The notes: generated from the sequence alone by a model not told the origin. A stretch of DNA of 64,000 bases from Owenia fusiformis (GCA_903813345.2 CAIIXF020000007.1:26386698-26450697); one strand, 5' to 3'. Counted from the stretch's first letter, positions 11,704 to 23,444 are shown. Numbers and translations are program-made.

Positions 11704-12343
11704 GTATCGCCACCCTGTCATGTTATATGGCTTGGGAAAGCTATTTTCCCCCTTAATAAACGCCGATCTCTCATGAGAAAAATGTTTTTCCCTCTCAATA
11801 AAGGCCCGTGGGCGTTTATAAGAAAAACTTTCAAATAAACGGCCTGTGTAAAAAAGACGCCCGTGAGCCTATTCGCGAGAACTCTGGTAGTCATTTTTGG
11901 ACTCAGTCCGGTGATCTGTTCACTTTGTCTGCTAGCCATTTTTAGTAAACAGGTAGGCACTAGGGTCCCTGGCATTCCTATAAGCGAGTGCATTAGCATT
12001 ATGCCGGATGTAGGAAAGAAATTGAAAAATCGAGCCGGCATCTAAGTCGAAAAAGTCGGCAGTTTGGAAGTATTTTGGGACTCCGATATCACAAGGTAAA
12101 CGAATTGGTGATATTACACCGTGCAGACTATGTGAAATGCCGATCACATTCGCGGCAGATGCTTTACATTCAATTTTAATTGATGTTTTTTTTATTTCTG
12201 AATATGATTTTGAAAAGTGAAACTGAAAGTGAAACTGTCATCGACATTGGATCATTTTAATGTTCCCTTTTTTACGGTTTTTCAAAATGGCTAATTCATA
12301 TTTTGGTTGGCGAAAAATTTTTTGGAAGATTTAGCCACAATGG
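11704..12343. other. Intergenic, no gene recognised
   Basis: Between the mariner relic and the symporter stop codon. It contains a GGGCGTTTATAAGA-type repetitive stretch near 11800 and a possible minus-strand poly(A) signal (TTTATT on + at about 12191-12196) for the symporter. No exon is supported. Confidence 0.4.
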
Positions 12344-15300
12344 CTAACAAGTTTTTTCAACTATCGTGATCTCTGAGTATATACCATATATCTCCTGTAC
12401 TAGAGGTACAATGATAATAAAGGCCGCGGCGGTAAACGCCCACGCTTGTGAAAACACTGTCCAATGATAAAATTGATCCTTTTTGAGAACGTCTACGGCT
12501 GTCACTACTGCTGGCCATACTATAATGAGTCCGATACTCAAAGTTATCCCAAAAACGATGGCTGTAATGTATGGTGTTTAAACTGCTTCTTTATTCGGTA
12601 CATTAATATTCCATAAATTCCAAATGAAACAAACAATTTACCAAACCTTTACCCAATCTATCGAATGCTTTTTTATTTTATCAAATGTAATAATCTATAC
12701 AATTTATATTCGCTAAATAGTTTCACTTGTTCTTTGTATTGACATTCACATTTGATATTTATACATGTATTTGTGTGATGCAGCGAATCAATTTGTTTTC
12801 CTTAACGCACGTATAATTCAATTAATTATTTGTACATTCGGTATTTAAATTATTTATATTCGGTAAATACCGAATGCCACATTCGATAAATTTCGTTATT
12901 TTTCGATAATTTACGAGACTTTCAGTCACGTGATATATTGTACGATGTAGAATAGCTGCGCGGCCATTTTGCAAATCTCAAAGTCACGTGACAAAATATC
13001 GAACAACAACGCAAGTTATCGAATATTACTTTATTGCATTCGGTAAATAGCAAATTAGCTTTCGATAAAATGCATTAACTATGTCATAGAAAAATATACC
13101 ATTTGGTAAATATAGGCAAACTTATTTCGGTAGGGTTCAAATAGAAATTCAATATTGTGCATATACTGTGTTACTCTTAAGGAATACCATAACAATTTAC
13201 GCAAAAAAATTTCATTTAACGAATGAAATATGTAATTTAATGCACATAGTATTAAGTGATTGGCTATTTTGAAAACTTAATTTGCTGTAACAAACATATA
13301 AACGTTTTTACCGAATGGAAAAATGATTTAGCGAATATAAATGTTTCATATATCGAATATATTTGAATTTAATGAATAAAGAAGCAAAAATAATGCCATA
13401 GTAATGCGAGCCTTCTTGAATATTTTCGCCATATCGAGCATGTTGTGGTCATCGTCGATTCCAAAGTCGTCTTTGTAGGTCTTTGCCCGTGGATGAAGAG
13501 GATTTTCGATGTTCCTTGTCTTTTCCCATTCGTCGTAACTGCTGTGATTTGTCCGATCGATGGTGCAAAATGAAACGACAATACATATGATACCACCAAC
13601 ACCAATGGACACGCAATTTCCAACTAACATGGACACTTCTTGGTATGTGTTTTCTAGAAAATGTGTAAGACCACCTGGAAAGGTCGAAGCAGTCCCCAAC
13701 CATGATGCAATTCCTGCGACACAGCCGATTATTGCCCCTGAAAAAAACAAAGATAACTTAACAAATAAAGCTTTCTGGGAAAATCAATTTCTGTTTCAAC
13801 TTCTGAGTAGCACTTAAGGCAGAATCAGATCTACCATGTATTCAACATTATACATGTTATAATATTGACTAAAACTGTCTCGATTTTAGAATATTTTGGG
13901 TTCATATAATTCCTTGTTATTTTTGTTTCCTAAAAGTATAAACTTTATTTTAGGAAAACTAGAGACTTTTACAATATTGCATTAATTTGCCTATAAATAT
14001 TGTTACCACTTTTATTATTTGGGACAATTTTAACATATTGCCTGCTATTTTGTCAACCCCTATAAGTAAAGTAAGCCTTAAGTAAAATTGATTACTACGA
14101 TACTAAATATGTTCGTTCTATTTTATTTTTCAAAACTTGCTAATATGTTGAGCCTTCACGCGTTTGTAACTATGGATATTTATGAATGAACCTACCAGAA
14201 ATCATTCCCTTGGCTGTTACTCTGTCCCACAAAACACTCAAAGATATAGGAATGACTGAACTTCCGATCAATACCCCTGTAAACAAGTACACCCAACCCA
14301 AGTTGAGCCCAGCAGCATTGGCTAACAACACCAACGGGATGGTAAACAGAGTAACCCAGAGTATACACCAATTTTTGTAGTTCATCAAGTTGTCCTGGTA
14401 CTGTTGGAATAGGCCGTGTGTTTTACAAGTGTAAGGATGGGGTACACCAAAGTTGGACTTCTTTTTGCGAATGGCGTGGCTCTCATTATATTACATTCTT
14501 CACATTCTGTCATCGGTTTACATTGACACACTACATCTTTGTCTATTGAAGTCTCTACCGCATTCAAACTCTTTTTTGTTCCTTCTTCAACAAGTATTTG
14601 GCCACAAAGCAGACAATTGCCATCGACATGGTCTTTTCTGATAGAAACAGCAATACAACAAGGCATTAACATGACAAAATGTCACCACCTAGTTAGGTCA
14701 AATTTTTTAGTCAATTTGAAGCAAGTTGAAAAGAGACCTTTTTGACCTTGAGAAGGTCATTGAAGGTCAAAGGTCAAATCTTAAGTCAGATTTGAACTTC
14801 TGAAAAGATGTAGATGATTTTGAAAAAAAAAATTGGTCAATTTGAAGCAAGTTGAAAACAGACCCTTTTGACATTTTTTGACCTTGAGAAGGTCATTAAA
14901 GGTCAAATGTCAAATCTAAAGTCAGATTTGAATTTCTGAGAACATGTAGATGATTTTGAAAAAAAAAATTAGTCAATTTGAAGCAAGTTGAAAAAAGACC
15001 TTTTTGACCTTTTTTGACCTTGAGAAGGTCATTGAAGGTCAAAGGTCAAATCTTAAGTCAGATTTGAACTTCTGAAAAGATGTAGATGATTTTGAAAAAA
15101 AATTAAGTCAATTTGAAGCAAGATGAAAAAATACCTTTTTGACCTTTTTTGACATTGAGAAGGTCATTGAAGGTCAAATGTCAAATCTAAAGTCAGATTC
15201 GAATTTCTGAGAACATGTAGATGATTTTGAAAAAAAAATTTAGTCAATTTGAAGCAAGTTGAAAAAAGACCTTTTTGACCTTTTTTGACTTTGAGAAGGT

Positions 15301-17481
15301 CATTGAAGGTCAAATGTCAAATCTTAAGTCAAATCTAAAGTCAGATTTGAATTTATGAGAACATGTAGATGATTTTGAAAAAAAAATTTGTCAATTTGAA
15401 GCAAGTTGAAAAAAGACCTTTTTGACCTTTTTTGACCTTGAGAAGGTCATTGAAGGTCAAATGTCAAATCTTAAGTCAAATCTTAGTCAGATTTGAATTT
15501 CTGAGAACACGTAGATGATTTTGAAAAAAAATTTTAGTCAATTTGAAGCAAGTTGAAAACAGACCTTTTTGACCTTTTTTGACCTTGAGAAGGTCATTGA
15601 AGGTCAAATGTCAAATCTTAAGTCAGATTTGAAGGTAAAATGTCAAATCTAAAGTCAAATCTAAAGTCAGATTTGAATTTCTGAGAACATGTAGATGATT
15701 TTGAAAAAAAATTTAGTCAATGTGAAGCAAGTTGAAAAAAGACCTTTTTGACCTTGAGAAGGTCATTGAAGGTCAAATGTCAAATCTAAAGTCAAATTTG
15801 AACTTCTGAGAACATGTAGATGATTTAGAAAAAAATTGAAGTCAGTCTAAACAGTATTTGTTAAGTTATAGGAAGTTGTAAGAAATTGTTACAGACGCCG
15901 GACGCCGGACGCCAACGTTCAACCTCCAACCACCAACCGCCGTTGCAAAAAAACGGAGACCATAACAATATGTCACCACTTTTGGTGGTGACATAAAAAC
16001 GTAATAATATTTTCCTATTCTTCATTATACAGTATATTTTTGATGAGAATGTTCTGTTACGGTAAATTTACGAAGTCAAAGATGTAAGCTCTTTGCAATG
16101 GCGCATTTATAGCAATCGTTCTCTGTGATAATTCAAATTACCAATATTCATCAGATATATGTTTGGTATGTGTCGTATGCCTAAATGGATTGATATCTAT
16201 TTCGTATATGTCGTGTGGAACTGATATATGTTTGGTATTGTCGTCTGAATGGATTGATATATCTATTGTATATGTCGTATATACCTGAATGGATCGACGT
16301 ATATATACCTGAATGGATTGATATATGCTTCTGTCGTATACGTGAATGAATTGATATATGTTTGATGTATGTTGTATACCTGAATGGATTGATATATATT
16401 TGGTATGTCGTAGACGATGACAGAAGAAACAGCGATCACTTCGGCAGATCCTGTTGACATAACGGCCATTAGAATAAGTAGCAACATCACATATTCTCCA
16501 GTTTTTCCAAGCATCGCTTGTGCGACTACAGGGGGAACCAGTCCTAAAACATACAATTCAATTCTGGAATGTTCCTTTTTGTCCACGTAACTTCCATTGA
16601 CAAAATTCATTCAAATTTCAGTGAGATTGGGAGATGCATAAGATACGTGATACAGTAATAAGGAGGTAGGGCGTCGCAGCATTCTACTGGCTTGAATAAC
16701 ACCCGATGAATTATTTGGTGAAACTTCTCTTACTACTGCTGAAACGAGGTAGCTCTTAAAGGTTAAAAGATAGTTACCATAATCACAGAGACTGAATCAT
16801 TCAAAAATAGGTTTGTACAGAATAAATCATGCCAGCATTACCTCTGTCGACATCGTCTGTAGACAGGAGAGGTGATCCATTCCATTCTCCCAAGGCAAGG
16901 TATGACAGTCCCATGGTTGTTGCTAATGTGAAAGGAATGGCAAACCACGTGAGACCTCCCGCTATGAATCCCCAGACACCATGAACCGGCTTCGCAGCTA
17001 CACTGCTCTGCCAGTAGCTCTGGTCACAAAACACAGTGCCGAAATTACCAATGATGTTAATAACGCCAAACATGAGTCCACCCGTTGAAAGGAACGTAAG
17101 ATAACTTTGTTCACTGTTCCCCGCTGGTCCAACAGTTGCATTCAAATATTTGTAGACATTTTGAGAGCTACCCAATGGATTGGTATCGCGTTGTAACGGG
17201 TTATAGAATACTTCGACCACTAGAATGATCAACATGGCGAATATCAAGCTCGTATTGAAGTAGGATACATAGAAAGTTGCTCCTAAGCCGCCAATGAGTG
17301 TGTAAGAGCCAATGACAGCCGCCAAGATCATACAGGCGAGCTCCAATGAGAGGTCTTGAACGAGACTGGTGATGACAGCCGTGCCTGCCAGGAGCAAGGA
17401 CATCGTTACAACAATGTTGGTAAATCCAGCAAAGACACAAAATACGATATGGGCAGGTTTGCCAAACCTTGCTCGGATAAC
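12344..17481 (-). CDS. DUR3: DUR3-like urea/solute:cation symporter (SSS/SLC5 fold), partial and apparently damaged
   Basis: Minus-strand exons, 5' to 3': 17481-16842, 16543-16309, 14637-14196, 13737-13396, 12561-12344 (TAG). The product matches the DUR3 family of plasma-membrane sodium-solute symporters. Exon A encodes several transmembrane helices with TLIGGLGATFYVSYFN and IIGNFGTVFCDQSYW. Exon B has PPVVAQAMLGKTGEY and STGSAEVIAVSS. Exon C has a Cys-rich loop (CLLC, CQC, CEEC) then YKNWCILW and YLFTGVLIGSSVIP. Exon D has GNCVSIGVGGI; exon E a last helix and FSQAWAFTAAAFII. The N-terminal ~100-150 residues expected of the family are not found upstream. Exon C changes frame by -1 at an A-run near 14462. 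The donor of exon B lies in a minisatellite. The junction D-E has no GT or GC donor. Phases agree otherwise. Either a recent pseudogene or a gene with assembly error and unusual splicing. Confidence 0.85.
12584..13385. mobile_element. 802-bp TIR element forming almost all of the last symporter intron
   Basis: TGCTTCTTTATTC at 12584 is matched by GAATAAAGAAGCA ending at 13385, and similarity between the arms continues loosely for about 45 bp. The interior repeats short motifs such as TTCGGTAAAT and TTCGATAAA in both orientations and has no long frame. It begins about 22 bp inside the acceptor of exon E and ends 10 bp from the coding end of exon D. Confidence 0.75.
14664..15995. mobile_element. 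Hairpin-end element with internal ~140-bp satellite (symporter intron)
   Basis: Left end GGCATTAACATGACAAAATG then TCACCACCTAG; right end ACCATAACAATATGTCACCAC, then TTTTGGTGGTGACATAAA, a GTCACCAC/GTGGTGAC hairpin. These are the ends of the short copies at 31.7 and 57.7 kb. Between them are about eight tandem units of ~140 bp (GACCTTGAGAAGGTCATTGA, AGGTCAAATGTCAAATC, ATGTAGATGATTTTGAAAAA). The architecture resembles Helentron-associated (HINE/pearl-type) non-autonomous elements, which carry a core satellite and a terminal hairpin. Confidence 0.75.
14700..15840 (+). repeat. Satellite array, ~140-bp unit, about 8 copies
   Basis: Each unit contains AATTTGAAGCAAGTTGAAAA, GACCTTTTTTGACCTTGAGA and TCAGATTTGAATTTCTGAGA. 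Length varies through duplicated AAATCTTAAGTC blocks and through the length of the A-run. The same unit recurs at 32.2-32.7 and 33.9-34.0 kb. Confidence 0.9.
16140..16400. repeat. Minisatellite overlapping the end of a symporter exon
   Basis: Repeats of TACCTGAATGGATTGATATAT with linker TTTGGTATGTCGTA, about six degenerate units. On the minus strand each unit reads TATATCAATCCATTCAG then GTAT, that is, coding for (Y)INPF followed by a possible splice donor. The array therefore grew from the 3' end of an exon and its donor. Confidence 0.8.
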
Positions 17482-18250
17482 CTAAAACAAACAAATATAA
17501 TCTTTATTTTTATAGTACTCGCGTAAATTTAATAGTAAACTCAACATATCCGGCAACATCACTGTCTCTTGCAGGTTAGAATTATTACATGTAAACCATA
17601 GCATGGCAGCATATCTGGTCTGCATCGTTAATTAATTTCATGAAAACATTTTTACCATTTTCTTTCGTGGATGACTGTTACACAATAATGACAGAACGTT
17701 ACTATACCGCTTACGCTACTAATTTATTTCCAACCAGAGACATATAAAACATGGTTCTGGACCAACCCATTTAAATACGAATAGTATCTGTCACTATTTC
17801 ATTTATATTTAAATCACGGTGTCCAACCCAAACGCTCTTACATGAATGACGGAGCGTTTCATTCACGCGGAAACGCTGCGCAGCGAAATAAAATGGCGGC
17901 TAATGAAGATCCCACCGTAAGTATCGTTTCACTCGTTTCTCTTAAATATAGCATACGTTATTTATGGTGAAATATTATGTACCATTCGATGAACAATACC
18001 CTGAGCAAAGATCTTATTTATTCAACTTCTGGTGGTAAACTGTTATTTGCTTGATCAAAGCTCCGTAGTGTAGATTGAACGAATCTGAACTGAGTTGACG
18101 AATTGTCCACAAATTACGAATTAAACTACTAGTATAATTATATATTTACAGTATATGAAAACGTCAATCTTTCTGTCAAAGTAGTAGATCACCAGCTTGT
18201 ATATTCTCATTCCCAGTCCAAATCCATTACTTGTTCTCGAGAAATGTTTC
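17482..18250. other. Region upstream of the symporter exons
   Basis: No N-terminal symporter exon is seen on the minus strand. The only candidate is a small plus-strand first-exon-like sequence at 17893-17916, described separately. Confidence 0.4.
17893..17916 (+). CDS. Candidate orphan first coding exon
   Basis: ATGGCGGCTAATGAAGATCC then CACC, followed by a consensus donor GTAAGT, preceded by AATAAA and a short CpG-rich stretch (ACGCGGAAACGCTGCGCAGCG region). It would encode eight residues beginning MAANED. It looks like the start of a housekeeping-type gene on +, but no downstream exon in phase is recognised, so it may be a YY1-like ATGGCGG promoter motif or a repeat. Confidence 0.25.
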
Positions 18251-18254
18251 TGAA

Positions 18255-18540
18255 AAATAGCTAAGAGTAAGTGCTCAGGAAATGTCACTGAACAGAATCT
18301 TTTGACTTTTTCAGAAAATGTGCCCAATATATTGCTCTTTAGAAATGATACAATTTAAAAAAAATTCATATCATTTAAATTTAAAATCGATCTATTTTCC
18401 TTTTAACTACAGCCATTATTGTTTCAGACGATATTTCAAATGTTCAAAGATTGTATCATTTAGAGCAATATATTAGACATATTTTCTAAAAAATCAAAAG
18501 ATTCTGTTCATTGACCTTTCCTGAGCACCAACTTTTAGCT
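18255..18540. repeat. Fold-back repeat with ~90-bp arms
   Basis: GAACAGAATCTTTTGA and AATATATTGCTCT on the left are complemented by AGAGCAATATATT and TCAAAAGATTCTGTTC on the right. The TGCTCAGGAAATG / CTTTCCTGAGCA pair extends the arms, around a ~100-bp centre. Confidence 0.75.
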
Positions 18541-18719
18541 ATTTTTTAGTCACATTTTTAGAGGGCCGCCTTTTCAATTTTCCAAACTTCTTCGAGTTTC
18601 TCAATAACACTGGATTTCCATTGACCACTTACTAAGTTTACTTAGAGAAGACAATGTATTGATACTTTCCAGAAAAAGGCAAGAAAATACACACATGCTA
18701 GTCTATATCTAATAGACTG

Positions 18720-18970
18720 AATATCCTGAGAATTCAGTCTATTGATCATTATGTCCCTCCTGTGGGAAAAAACAGGAAATTTCCAGCACAAAATTATCAA
18801 TTTTAGGAAGCTTTGCTTCCCAAAAATAACAATTCAATTGAGTAGTAAGGTACAATTAAATGCTATAAAAAGTAACACAGCGTTTTGTCAAATGGAAATA
18901 AAGCTAGGGGAAGTAACAAATATGCAAATTAATTTACTCCATCGGCAATTTTGAATGGTCTTCCTATGTA
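18720..18970 (+). repeat. Dispersed repeat, copy 1
   Basis: Shares GTAGTAAGGTACAATTAAATG, AAAAAGTAACACAGC and GGAAATAAAGCTAG in the same order with 40430-40695. Total shared length is about 250 bp. No coding potential. Confidence 0.75.
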
Positions 18971-19384
18971 AACAAATAATTTTCAATCCCAAATTTTAAC
19001 ATATGTGGGCTATAGTCTGAATATTTTCATTCCAAATTTCAAAAATATTTCAGACGAGAGGATATAGTCTAACACACATGCCATCATACTTTATTTTGTA
19101 CCAGAAAATAACATGGGCAGGTAAAGCATTTTTTCAAAAATGTTGTTAGAAATTAATATATGTTGTCATACCTTGTATTTGTTTCATTGTCATTGTTACC
19201 AGAACACACGAACACACATGATGATAATATAAAAAATACTAGAAATCGTAAAGATGTGCATTCATCCATTGTCTGCTAGAGTAAGTATCTGTGCAGTCCC
19301 CAGTAGCCGAGGCGTTTCTCGTTTATTCTACTGTTACGTTTTTTTATTTTACTTAATACAAGTAATACTTTTCGGACGCTCCAT

Positions 19385-21250
19385 TAAGCCAATCAGTCTA
19401 TCGTATTTTGGCTCATTACGTATTACAGTCAAGCCAAGTAACTAAGTAAACATTCGAAAATAAAAATCTCAAAAATCGTACATCTTTGATTTCCAAAATA
19501 ATTTGTGAGGTGGTTATTAAGATGATAATACATCTTTTAACGTATTAATTTTGAGTACATCTTGAATCGATTCTCAACAAAGCGTTGTCGAAATAAGGAT
19601 TCGAAATATTTGAGTTCGGGATGATAAAAGTACGTTAAGATATACCGCTCCTTAACAAACTCCTTTGGGAACAAGATGTAGAATCAAATGCATATTCTTC
19701 TTATTTACTCCCTGACACATGCCAACGAATGTTACATAAGTTAATGTCTCCGTTTAAATAATTTTGTAAACGTTGTTCTCTACAGGTGCCATTTCTTATA
19801 ATTGAAAAACAAAATTGAACATTTTGCTTTTCTAAATTGATAAGTTTCTTGGAATACAACTTAACTGTTAACGATTTAAGACATTAATAATATTTCCCTC
19901 AGTGATCCCATGCTAAATAGACAGTAACTAGGTTATTATTTTGTGTCCAACCTTGTTTTCATGACTTATAAACATGAGTCGACAATTATGTAGGAAATTT
20001 CAATTCCAAACGTAAGCGTGTCAACTCCTGTTTTTGCACAAAATTTAGCCTTTTATAAAGATAGATCGCCAAAATCTGCATGTTCCTCTCAATGAGGCGA
20101 CACGTTTTTAAATTTATAGATGCTGAGCTATAAACTCAAACAAAAATTCAAACCACCCGCTATTATTTTGATTACACTAGACGAAATTTCCACTCCCGGG
20201 GAGCACTGTGGTAACACTTTGAAGGAGGATTCTTGAAAAATCGTTCGAATTTTCACAAAAGGTTTCACGCAATTTTATTGCTTTGTTTAAGCCTCAACTA
20301 AAATCATACTCAAATCCGATACCATAATTATAAATTAAAATGAAACATTAAACTCAGGTCAGGTTATATGATAAACCGTTTCGAGAATTGATGATTTGAG
20401 TTAACTGTGTATATTTAAATAAATGTAAGTCGGCATGTATTCGACAGTTAATGTAGACACATGATGTATTCATCCACGTGTGACTTAAATATCGATTCAT
20501 GACTATCATATTTGGCTTTCAAAAATTAAGTTGGAAGTTACAGTGGTTGGAGATTAACGAAAACGTCAATCACATCCGAATATCCGAACGACGTCAAGTA
20601 TTAACAATACCCTTTCTTTGCATCTCGAACAAGGCAGGATTCTGTGATCCAGCAATGTGCATTCCGAAAGAAAAAATTCACAAATATTAACAAATTTCAT
20701 TGAGTTGGATATTACATTCGAAATCACAACTTTCGAAATGTTTGTTTTAAACAAGAATTGTAAGAACTTAAAACATGTTGTTAGTTTTTTCAAACCGCAT
20801 ATCCTCATTTACGTCAAAACTACCCTTGAAATATTAGTATGTGGGATATTACAGTGTAAATTGACACGCATTTGTTTCCTCCATATCATGAAAAAATAAA
20901 TGCAGTACCATCTTTCAATATTTGGAAACAAAAAGTTCATTCTGTATGTAAACAAGAAAAAATACATTTATGGTTGATTTATAATGAAAAATGACAAATA
21001 ACATACATCTTTTTAAGTAGGGGTATACAGGGACATAGTGGAAATTCAGAAATTTAGGCCATATCCCAAAGACTGCTTCACCAATATGTAACAGAACATC
21101 AAATTTATCATTTACACGTTTGCTGATAGGTTTATTGAAAATAATTAAACAGAGGTTTACTTCAATTGTGGCACCATTCTTAGTTAATACTGATGAACAT
21201 ACGAAAATCGAATGTTGACTAAGTTACTTGGCTTGACCGATTAGCCAATC
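19385..21250. mobile_element. ~1.9-kb TIR element, no recognised protein
   Basis: The left segment GTCAAGCCAAGTAACTAAGT (about 19430) is complemented by ACTTAGTCAACATTCGATTT-type sequence read from about 21220 (ACTAAGTTACTTGGCTTGAC). AGCCAATCAG near 19390 is complemented near 21242. The interior is AT-rich with only short frames and no recognised transposase. It may be a non-autonomous DNA element or two convergent repeat copies. Confidence 0.5.
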
Positions 21251-21439
21251 AAACCAAAGTACTTCTGCATTTTTGTACACGCTCTTTTGACCGCAAACCA
21301 GATTTTGACACTAAAAAAATGAAAAGTTACTTTATATTCTATTCCACCCGGGCGATTCCACCACGTGTAATGGGTCACAATGATATATATACTATGTATT
21401 TATTTATTTTTGATCTTTTTCATATGTCAACCTATATTC

Positions 21440-21560
21440 AAACATGACCGTGCTCTATTCGAATTTCTCAACCAATCAGAATGCAGCATAGCCAATATAG
21501 AACGTTCTCTAATTCTCCATAGATGCACGACCATGCTCTATTCAATCTGCAATTTGCATT
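21440..21560. repeat. Inverted repeat block shared with 10.7-10.9 kb
   Basis: Contains CATGACCGTGCTCTATTC and its complement near 21531-21545 (GACCATGCTCTATTCAATC in parallel form), around CAATCAGAATGCAGCATAGCC. The last string is found as the reverse complement near 10785-10805. Confidence 0.6.
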
Positions 21561-21679
21561 GTTTTGAGTGACGTCACATCTCAGCTGCACATCTGGGGCT
21601 CTGTCCGGGGATAGCATGCGTATTCTTCCTTCATGGCCGTTCGAGAGACACGGCTTTTACTAATTTTTATGTTTGAATC

Positions 21680-21838
21680 GGAATAAATAATGATAGGCCA
21701 TTCAATATGGTGAAATTCAGCACTCGTTGGACAGAATGTTAGTACAAATGCACTCACCTTCGGTTCGTGCTTTGTACAACATTCTGTCCAACTCGTGCTG
21801 AATTTCACCATATTGAATGGCCTATCATTATTTATTCC
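21680..21838. repeat. Fold-back element, copy B
   Basis: Nearly perfect arms of about 60 bp: GGAATAAATAATGATAGGCC at the left is complemented by GGCCTATCATTATTTATTCC at the right, followed inward by ATTCAATATGGTGAAATTCAG and its complement. The centre has CTTCGGTTCGTG. Counterpart of 10261-10410. Confidence 0.85.
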
Positions 21839-21939
21839 TTAATTCAATTTGTCATTTGTCAACTCCGTGCCATGCATAGTTAAAACCCCGATTAAAACTG
21901 TTCACTCCCAGTTTGTTTGGCCATTAAAGTATCATCCCC

Positions 21940-21990
21940 TAGACAACTCATCCCCAAGACAACTCATCCCCTAGACAACTCATCCTTTAT
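21940..21990 (+). repeat. Short tandem repeat, 17-bp unit, 3 copies
   Basis: AGACAACTCATCCCC is repeated three times with alternating CT/AA linkers. Too short to be functional; a simple minisatellite seed. Confidence 0.8.
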
Positions 21991-22718
21991 CACATGAAGC
22001 CAAATTGTAAAGTTTTTTTGGGGAAATAAATATTTATTAAATACACCTTGAATCATTGTAAATATTATTTTTCACTTTATTGACACAAATAAAATGGTCA
22101 AACGGTGCCATTAAAACTTTCATATTTTGTCCTTATATTGCATGACTTAATACTTCATGACAAAAAATAAGTGTTCATACTCATACTCTTGTAAGAATAC
22201 ATACTATACCCCTACCCCTCCAAATTGCCACCACCCTCCTTGCACATAAAGATGCGCTCATCTGTCAACGTCATGCATGGTTCAGCCCTGAGTCATCTGT
22301 GGGTTAAAGCAGAGAAAAGCAGCCCATGGGCAACTCTTTCTCGAGGTTTTGCAATATCTGGTGAAGGAATTGTAAGCACAGATGCTCCTGAGATAGCTCC
22401 AAAAGAGAGAAAAAGTCACAACAATTCAAGTCGGGGGAACTTCCATTGGCACTTAGCCCTTGCACTGATTTTTTCAATATCTAAAACTTGGTGCAGAGCC
22501 GATTTTGACCCACTGTGCAAATGGAAGTATTTCTCACCCAACAATTACCACATGTGAATGAATGACATATCATTGCAAAGAGGAGAGACGTGGCTTTATG
22601 GTACATTGAATGAAATTGATGTAGTCATCACTAGTTTTGTGATTTTACGAGATAACTAATTGTTGTGTTTTTTTGATACGCCCTGTACCCTGGATGTGCG
22701 AGCTACCTGCGTTTATTA
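21991..22718. other. No gene recognised
   Basis: AT-rich sequence with a 110-codon plus-strand open frame (22225-22557) that shows no recognisable motif, splice context or coding-like composition. Confidence 0.35.
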
Positions 22719-22861
22719 ATGCCTTGGTCACATTTCCTCCGATTTTCACTATGGCGCCCGGTCGATTCAGTATTTTGTTCAGAAATGTATTCAATTTTGA
22801 ACAAAATTCTCAATCGGCCGGGCGCCGTAGTGAAAATCGGAGCAAATGTGACCAAGGCATA
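22719..22861. mobile_element. Fold-back MITE, GCCTTGGTCACATTT family, copy 1
   Basis: ATGCCTTGGTCACATTT at the left and AAATGTGACCAAGGCAT at the right are perfect complements. Inside are GATTTTCACTATGGCGCC / GGCGCCGTAGTGAAAATC and CCGGNCGATT / AATCGGCCGG. Arms are ~60 bp with a short AT-rich centre. Confidence 0.88.
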
Positions 22862-23444
22862 ACTGGGTATTTTATAACGACCACGACTACTAGTCCAACA
22901 ACATTAGACCTAGCCTGGGCCTCGTTTCTTATCTGACATGTGTTATGGCCCGGCTAGGTCTAACCTCCATGACCATTTTGCCCTTGATGTGTTAATTTAG
23001 TCGTTCAGCAGGTTCCGACATGCGGAACTAATTAAACTCCGAAAACATGGTAATATTACATAAAGAATGTGATTCAAGCATGCATACATACCTTATAAAT
23101 ACATACACACCATCCCGTACCCCCCTTAGACCATATTGATGCATAATTACGAAAATATTGGAGACAGGTTTGGAATTTTACGAAAATATCGGTCAGCTCC
23201 GGTAACATCGAAATTGCAAATCGTATCAGGAATTAACCGTCATTGCGACACTGCATCAACGAACAGTAGGTTTGCAATTAATAACTATTTTGTGTGTATA
23301 CAAGCGCTATATAAATCAATCAAAGATACCTGCTATCCTCAAAAATAGTTATTTTATCCCGAGTAATCGCGTGATAATTATCAATCTATTTGACAACAAT
23401 TTCGTTTCAATAGTTTAAATTTTAACCCGGGACGAACAGACACA

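Noticed and set aside
16310-16380. Splice donor at the first CAG|GTATAC (16380) of the symporter exon
   Set aside because: It leaves phase 0, which puts the next exon into a frame with an early stop; units ending at 16309 or 16285 give the correct phase.
22225-22557. 110-codon plus-strand ORF
   Set aside because: No recognisable motif, no splice signals in place, composition like surrounding intergenic DNA.
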